Part shown: positions 59,025-64,000 of the stretch, piece by piece | Position numbering within the stretch: the first letter of the stretch is position 1 | Layout: the number at the start of each line of letters is the position of its first letter | NCBI RefSeq assembly: GCF_032399705.1 | Contig: NZ_CP135922.1 | Coordinates: forward strand, 3,410,001-3,474,000 | DNA from: Paenibacillus sp. BIC5C1 | GTDB taxonomy: Bacteria > Bacillota > Bacilli > Paenibacillales > Paenibacillaceae | DNA: 64,000 nt | Reading direction: 5' to 3' | The notes under the pieces: generated by a model | The model's database searches: none | Seen by the model: only the letters and a program-made list of their open reading frames with translations | Told to the model about the DNA's origin: nothing | Position numbers and translations under genes: made by a program

Positions 59025-61454
59025 ATGCAATCAAAAGATTGGCAACTGGAACAGGAACGTCTGGAGTCTGTAAGGAACAAACTGCAGGCCAAAATCACAG
59101 AATTGGAGCCAGAGGTTGCCGGAATGCGTGACCAGGCTTCGGAAATTCGCAAGCGCTTTTGGGAAGAGGTGACGATCAATACCAGCACCCACGAAGATTT
59201 CGAAGAGACCTTCTATACCATTAACCAGCAGTCTGCGGTACTGGCCGAGCGGGAACGTGGTCACATACGGTTGATGCAGCAATGGAACAACATGAAGCGT
59301 TTGCTCCCGTCCCCTTATTTTGGCCGTATCGACTTTCAGGAGAAAGGTCTGGCCCTCACCGATCAGATTTATATCGGCGTATCTTCTTTTATGGACGAAG
59401 ACGGTTTGAGCTTTCTGATCTATGATTGGCGTACACCGATCGCGAGCATGTATTACGACTCTTCCCCCGGCATAGCGTCCTATGTGACTCCGATTGGACG
59501 AATCGATGGCACAATGGAGCTCAAACGGCAATTTCAGATCCATAACGGACAAATCCGCAATATGTTTGATGCTAACGAAACGATTGGAGACCAATTGTTG
59601 CAACAAGTGCTCGGCAAAGGTGCAGATTCACAAATGAAAAGTATCGTGGCAACCATACAGAAGGAACAAAACGCCATTATCCGTAATGACACAAGCCGAA
59701 TGCTTATCGTACAAGGAGCAGCCGGTAGCGGTAAAACTTCCGCAGCCTTGCAGCGGGTGGCGTACTTACTATACAAACATCGCCAGACGATCAGCGCTGA
59801 TCAGATCGTCCTTTTCTCACCAAATCCGATGTTTGGCAGTTATATTTCCACTGTCCTTCCGGAGCTCGGCGAAGATAACATGCAGCAGACTACTTTTCAA
59901 CAATTCCTCGACTATTGGCTTGGCTCTTCGTTGCGTCCAGAGGATGTCTTTGATCAGATTGAATATGTACTGACCTCGCATGAAGCTCCGGGCTATGAGG
60001 CTCGGCTTCAAGGGATCGAATATAAAGCTTCCGATGCTTTTCTGCAGGCCTTGCAGAACTATGGAAACTGGTTGGGACAGGAAGGTATGCGATTCAACAG
60101 CATTCGGTTTCGGAACCGTGATTTGATTACTGCAGAGCAAATGAAAGCCAAATTTTACGGTTATGATCGGTCCCTACCCTTGCTAAATCGCGTTGTACTC
60201 TTGCAGGAATGGCTGCTGAAAGAGCTGGCTTCTCTGGAACGCAAGGAACGTGAAGAGTCGTGGGTACAGGAAGAGTTGAATTATCTCGACACTGATCAGT
60301 ATGCGGATGTCTTTGAAGTGCTGCATAAAGATAAGGAAGTATTCGATATCGCGGAACAGTACGCCCAAATTCGCGAGAAAATAAGCAAGAAGCGCCGAGA
60401 AGACGAAGGTGACTTTGACTTTGCCCAGAAGGAGGAGGAGCTGCTCGGCCGTAAGATCGTGAAAGAACGTTTTAGCCCACTAAGAAAAAGTGTCAAGAAA
60501 TTCGCGTTTGTTGATATCAAAGGTATATATGGTGAATTGTTTGTTGACGAAGCAGCTTACCGGCAGAAAACAAATACTGAGGTTGTCCCATCGCTATGGC
60601 TTGAGATATGCATTCAAACCAAGGAAACTCTGCTCCGGAACGAGTTGTTTCATGAGGATGCGACTCCCTATTTGTATGTAAAAGAACTGATTGAAGGTGT
60701 CCGGACGAACACGGAAATCAAGTATGTCTTCGTTGATGAGGGTCAGGATTATTCAACATTTCAATATGAATATCTCAAAAAGTTGTTTCCCCGTGCCCGA
60801 ATGACTGTGCTGGGCGACTTTGGGCAAGCGATCTTCACGCAGGCTACCAAGTTGGCCGCAGCTGATTCACCACTAGTCCGTCTCTACGGTGAAGCCGAAA
60901 CAAGCCGTTTCTCTCTAGTACGCAGCTATCGCTCAACGAAGGAAATCGTTGAGTTTACAAGAGCGATGCTTCCAGGCGGAGATGAAATTGTACCCTTTGA
61001 AAGACATGGCCTAAAGCCCCTGCTGACGAGAAGCATCGACAGGGAGAAGCTGAATACACAAATGGTTGCAGATATCGCTGCGCTAAGAGCCGAGGGCTTT
61101 GATTCCATCGCTATTATTACGAAGACCGCCGCCGAAAGCCTCAAGGCCCATGAATCGTTACAGATTCAAGGAGGTGAAGCGTTGCAGCTCGTAACGAAGG
61201 AAACGTTCAACTTTGAAAAAGGTGTAATGGTCATTCCTGTTTATCTCGCCAAAGGTGTCGAGTTCGATGCCGTCTTGGTCTATGATGCTTCGTCTGGAAC
61301 TTATGGTCGAGACAATGAACGCAAGCTTCTTTATACGGCGTGTACGCGGGCTATGCATCGGCTTCATCTATACACGACGGGCGATTGGTCGCCTTTCATA
61401 CAGGCCTTGCCAGCAGATTTGCATGAGGAATCGGAGGTCTATACAACGGAATAA
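59025..61454 (+). CDS. helD: HelD, RNA polymerase recycling ATPase (UvrD/Rep-like)
   Basis: An 809-residue protein. The N-terminal coiled coil (residues 1-75; WQLEQERLESVRNKLQAKITELEPEV) is the HelD feature that reaches into the RNA polymerase secondary channel. It is followed by a superfamily 1 helicase core split by a large insertion: Walker A GAAGSGKTSA (K237), Walker B VFVDEGQDYS, SYRSTKEIVEF, and late motifs AKGVEFDAVLVYDASS and YTACTRAMHRLHLY. In B. subtilis HelD binds RNA polymerase and releases it from DNA using ATP. GGAGAG precedes the ATG, with a better AAAAGGAG a few bases earlier. Single gene, terminator downstream. Confidence 0.93.
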   Translation: MQSKDWQLEQERLESVRNKLQAKITELEPEVAGMRDQASEIRKRFWEEVTINTSTHEDFEETFYTINQQSAVLAERERGHIRLMQQWNNMKRLLPSPYFGRIDFQEKGLALTDQIYIGVSSFMDEDGLSFLIYDWRTPIASMYYDSSPGIASYVTPIGRIDGTMELKRQFQIHNGQIRNMFDANETIGDQLLQQVLGKGADSQMKSIVATIQKEQNAIIRNDTSRMLIVQGAAGSGKTSAALQRVAYLLYKHRQTISADQIVLFSPNPMFGSYISTVLPELGEDNMQQTTFQQFLDYWLGSSLRPEDVFDQIEYVLTSHEAPGYEARLQGIEYKASDAFLQALQNYGNWLGQEGMRFNSIRFRNRDLITAEQMKAKFYGYDRSLPLLNRVVLLQEWLLKELASLERKEREESWVQEELNYLDTDQYADVFEVLHKDKEVFDIAEQYAQIREKISKKRREDEGDFDFAQKEEELLGRKIVKERFSPLRKSVKKFAFVDIKGIYGELFVDEAAYRQKTNTEVVPSLWLEICIQTKETLLRNELFHEDATPYLYVKELIEGVRTNTEIKYVFVDEGQDYSTFQYEYLKKLFPRARMTVLGDFGQAIFTQATKLAAADSPLVRLYGEAETSRFSLVRSYRSTKEIVEFTRAMLPGGDEIVPFERHGLKPLLTRSIDREKLNTQMVADIAALRAEGFDSIAIITKTAAESLKAHESLQIQGGEALQLVTKETFNFEKGVMVIPVYLAKGVEFDAVLVYDASSGTYGRDNERKLLYTACTRAMHRLHLYTTGDWSPFIQALPADLHEESEVYTTE

Positions 61455-61516
61455 CTTTGCCGGTATTTTCTGATCTAGCTGTGTATAAGAATAGAACAAC
61501 CCAAATAAGTAACACT

Positions 61517-61540
61517 AGTCGCCTTTGGGCGACTTTTTTT
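61517..61540 (+). terminator. Rho-independent terminator after helD
   Basis: AGTCGCC pairs with GGCGACT around TTTG, followed by a run of T residues. Confidence 0.88.
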
Positions 61541-61716
61541 TGAATTTTCAAGTCATTATAGCGACGAACTTGTTAGCGACAACCTTTGGATTATTTCCAT
61601 ATTGTTATACTCAGCATAAATTTTATTATATGGGTGGACTAAGGTTACAGTTATATAATAGTAATACGAACTAGAAGAATAGATTACATACATAAAGGAA
61701 TAGAGGAGTTGGGATC

Positions 61717-64000
61717 ATGTTAACCAAAATGAACTTGCAGGGAAGCTGGGAGCTTCAACTGGATGAACATAAACAAGGCGTTCAAGGCCCATTTGAAGAC
61801 ACTATAACACTGCCGAACACAACTTCTCATGCGCGCAAGGGTAGGAAGAATGATGTGGCTCACATCGGGTCTCTGACTGATGAATATTCATATGAAGGAT
61901 GGGTATGGCTGAAACGGGAAATTGATATACCAGCTACACATGCTAGCAAGAGATGCAGTTTGTATCTGGAACGCACGCGTATAACGAAGTTATGGGTCGA
62001 TGGTGAAGAAGTTGGAACACAGGATAGCCTTAACACCCCCCATGTGTACAGTTTGCCGGAAGGACTACTGGAGGGAAAACACACCCTCACCATCCGGGTT
62101 GATAATACGGACTATCCGACGAAAGGCGGGCATCTTACATCCGCCGATACTCAGACCAACTGGAACGGAATTACCGGGAAGCTGGAGCTTCATTTTTACC
62201 ACGACGTGCATATGGGTGAGGTACAGATCTATCCCGATGCGAAAGAGCGATCCTTTAGAATCGCAAGTACTTTGTCCAAATCGATACCAGGTACTGTATT
62301 GTCTGTTACTGCGCAAACCTTCAAGCCTCTTTTAGAAGAGACTCATGGATATATAGCTTCAGACAGAAATCATGTGGTGAGTGAGCAAACCTACCCATGC
62401 AGTCAGGACGAAGTGAATGTGCTCTACAAGATGGGAGACGACGCATTGCTCTGGAGTGATTCGGACCCACATCTGTATGTGCTGACCCTTAATCTGTTGG
62501 GTGAACATGGCGATGTGCTGGATACAACCGAAATCATAACAGGACTGCGAGATTTTGAAGCTGCTGGAGATTCTTTTACTATCAATGGTCGAAAGACTTT
62601 TCTTCGCGGAAAACATGATGGTTTAATCTTTCCACTTACAGGTTACGCACCAACCGATGTGGATGATTGGCTGCGAATCCTGAGCATTTCCAAATCATAT
62701 GGTATAAATCATTATCGTTTCCATACCTGCTGTCCGCCTGAAGCAGCGTTCACCGCTGCAGATATGCTTGGCATCTATATGGAGCCTGAATTGCCATTCT
62801 GGGGTACAATCACGGATGAACTCGACCCACAGCATAATCAGGCTGAACAGGACTATCTTATTCGTGAAGGCTTTGCCATGCTCAAGGCGTATGGGAATCA
62901 TCCTTCTTTTGTCATGATGTCACTCGGTAATGAACTTTGGGGAAGCAAAGAAAGACTAAATGCCATTATCAAAGCGTATAGAGCATTTGATCCACGACCT
63001 CTGTACACTCAGGGTTCAAACAATTTTCAGTTCACTCCGCACATTCTAGAGGAAGAAGATTTTTACTGTGGTGTGCGTTTTTCCAAAGATAGACTTTTCC
63101 GCGGCTCCTATGCCATGTGTGATGCCCCGTTGGGTCATGTGCAAACCGACGTGCCTGGTACTCTGAAGGATTACGACAACATGATCTTGCCCGTTGGGAC
63201 AGTTTCGGAGAACGAGGGAATTCAAGCAGAGGAATCTGAAATTCAAATTCAATATGGCACGGAGGCCAAGACCGTGAAAGCCGCTTCTGTTGAACAACAG
63301 CTCATTCCACACCTGCCCGTCATCTCCCATGAAATTGGACAATATGCCATGTATCCGAATTATGAAGAGATCGAGAAGTATACCGGGTCGTTGAAAGCAA
63401 AAAACTTTGAGGTGTTTCGGGAACGATTGCAGTCCAAGGGAATGGGACATCTGGGTGAACCCTTTTTCAGAAACTCTGGCAAACTTGCCGTTGACTGCTA
63501 TAAGGAGGAGCTTGAGGCGGCATTTCGATCCAATCATCTGGCAGGGTTTCAATTGCTTGATCTTCAGGACTTTAGTGGACAGGGGACAGCACTGGTAGGT
63601 ATTTTGGATGCCTTCATGGATTCGAAAGGGTTAATTACTCCCGAGGAGTGGAGGACGTTTTGCTCCGATGCAGTCCTTCTGGCCCGATTCGAGAAATACA
63701 ACTACAATTCAGGAGAAGATTTCAATGCCCACATTCAATTAAGGTACTACCGAGCAGATTCATTGACAGGTCATGCTGTGGTGTGGGAATTACGTGATTC
63801 GGATCAATTGCTTGCGCGAGGAAAAGAAGAGATTTCCTTTATCTCTGGCGAAACTTGGTTTGAAATAAGTCAAATCAAGTTCAAGCTGCCTGATGTGAAA
63901 AAGATGACGCCAATCACTCTATCCCTGCATATTCCAAATACCGATATTCGGAAACAATATGACCTTTGGGTATACCCTGATCATGATGTGACAGCTATTG
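61717..64000 (+). CDS. GH2-family glycoside hydrolase, 3' end outside window
   Basis: An open frame from ATG 61717 (GAGGAGTTGGG upstream) to the end of the window, 761 residues so far. The N-terminal sugar-binding sandwich (LQGSWELQLDEH, YEGWVWLKREIDIP, TRITKLWVDGEEVGT, HTLTIRVDN, TNWNGITGKLEL) is followed by the immunoglobulin-like domain (DPHLYVLTLNLL) and the barrel (FLRGKHDGLIFP, SYGINHYRFHTCCPPEAAF). Acid/base E406 is in SLGNELWG and the nucleophile E539 is predicted in SHEIGQY. It has no signal peptide. Specificity (beta-galactosidase, glucuronidase, mannosidase or a plant-pectin side-chain activity) cannot be decided. Confidence 0.9.
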   Translation, partial: MLTKMNLQGSWELQLDEHKQGVQGPFEDTITLPNTTSHARKGRKNDVAHIGSLTDEYSYEGWVWLKREIDIPATHASKRCSLYLERTRITKLWVDGEEVGTQDSLNTPHVYSLPEGLLEGKHTLTIRVDNTDYPTKGGHLTSADTQTNWNGITGKLELHFYHDVHMGEVQIYPDAKERSFRIASTLSKSIPGTVLSVTAQTFKPLLEETHGYIASDRNHVVSEQTYPCSQDEVNVLYKMGDDALLWSDSDPHLYVLTLNLLGEHGDVLDTTEIITGLRDFEAAGDSFTINGRKTFLRGKHDGLIFPLTGYAPTDVDDWLRILSISKSYGINHYRFHTCCPPEAAFTAADMLGIYMEPELPFWGTITDELDPQHNQAEQDYLIREGFAMLKAYGNHPSFVMMSLGNELWGSKERLNAIIKAYRAFDPRPLYTQGSNNFQFTPHILEEEDFYCGVRFSKDRLFRGSYAMCDAPLGHVQTDVPGTLKDYDNMILPVGTVSENEGIQAEESEIQIQYGTEAKTVKAASVEQQLIPHLPVISHEIGQYAMYPNYEEIEKYTGSLKAKNFEVFRERLQSKGMGHLGEPFFRNSGKLAVDCYKEELEAAFRSNHLAGFQLLDLQDFSGQGTALVGILDAFMDSKGLITPEEWRTFCSDAVLLARFEKYNYNSGEDFNAHIQLRYYRADSLTGHAVVWELRDSDQLLARGKEEISFISGETWFEISQIKFKLPDVKKMTPITLSLHIPNTDIRKQYDLWVYPDHDVTAI

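Noticed and set aside
1..64000. Prophage, integrative element or transposon
   Set aside because: No integrase, transposase, phage structural gene, flanking repeat or tRNA was seen, and codon use looks even across the window.

Overview
The window looks like chromosomal DNA of a low-to-moderate GC Gram-positive soil bacterium of the order Bacillales, most likely Paenibacillus. Supporting signs are strong AGGAGG-type ribosome binding sites, frequent TTG and GTG starts, secreted polysaccharidases, a YesM/YesN-type two-component pair beside a lipoprotein solute-binding protein, a large share of AraC-type regulators (seven proteins carry the AraC DNA-binding domain), and close relatives of the Bacillus proteins Fra (YdhG), CsaA, HelD and BlaI. 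The genus is inferred from gene content. I saw no rRNA, tRNA, CRISPR array, transposase, integrase or phage gene.

Layout. 1-10.4 kb is carbohydrate-related: the end of a PfkB sugar kinase, a secreted beta-helix (pectate-lyase-like) protein, a small lipoprotein, an orphan sugar-binding lipoprotein with its histidine kinase and AraC-type response regulator, and a secreted GH16 beta-glucanase. 10.7-12.6 kb is a BlaI/BlaR1-type module with two clear operators; its sensor ends in a repetitive tail instead of a penicillin-binding domain. 12.7-21 kb holds a hypothetical protein, a YdeI-like protein, a Fur-boxed siderophore-binding lipoprotein, a MocR regulator divergent from an EamA transporter, the frataxin-like Fra, and a LysR regulator divergent from a DHA2 efflux pump. 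21-28.9 kb has an AraC regulator divergent from a GH127 arabinofuranosidase, an M1 metallopeptidase lipoprotein, and an amino-acid ABC transporter whose binding protein and permease are fused. 28.9-35.5 kb is an AraC-controlled redox cluster (aldo/keto reductase, CMD protein, SDR, Set-like exporter), then a TetR-MFS pair under a striking inverted-repeat operator.

35.5-39.7 kb is an RpiR regulator divergent from two Gfo/Idh/MocA dehydrogenases and a LacI regulator, probably a sugar or inositol-like catabolic unit. 39.8-42.5 kb is a large CHASE3-GAF hybrid histidine kinase. 42.7-50.9 kb is a run of regulator/enzyme or regulator/exporter pairs, including a TetR-AraC-MFS set whose exporter has a perfect-consensus Fur box, pointing to siderophore export. 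50.9-61.5 kb has CsaA, a GH5 lipoprotein, a DUF2306 membrane protein, a DJ-1/PfpI protein with an extra C-terminal domain, an OmpR-type two-component system, a quinone-oxidoreductase-like enzyme behind a 30-bp palindrome, a Rob-like AraC regulator and HelD. A GH2 glycosidase runs off the right end.

Common themes are plant or fungal cell-wall polysaccharide use (beta-helix, GH16, GH127, GH5, GH2), iron acquisition (two Fur boxes, a siderophore-binding protein, a likely siderophore exporter, Fra), and many locally regulated exporters and oxidoreductases. The most unusual observations are two genes whose real N-termini seem to need a non-AUG/GUG/UUG start (ATC with a good Shine-Dalgarno), the BlaR1-like sensor with a repeat tail, and several very clear operator palindromes.
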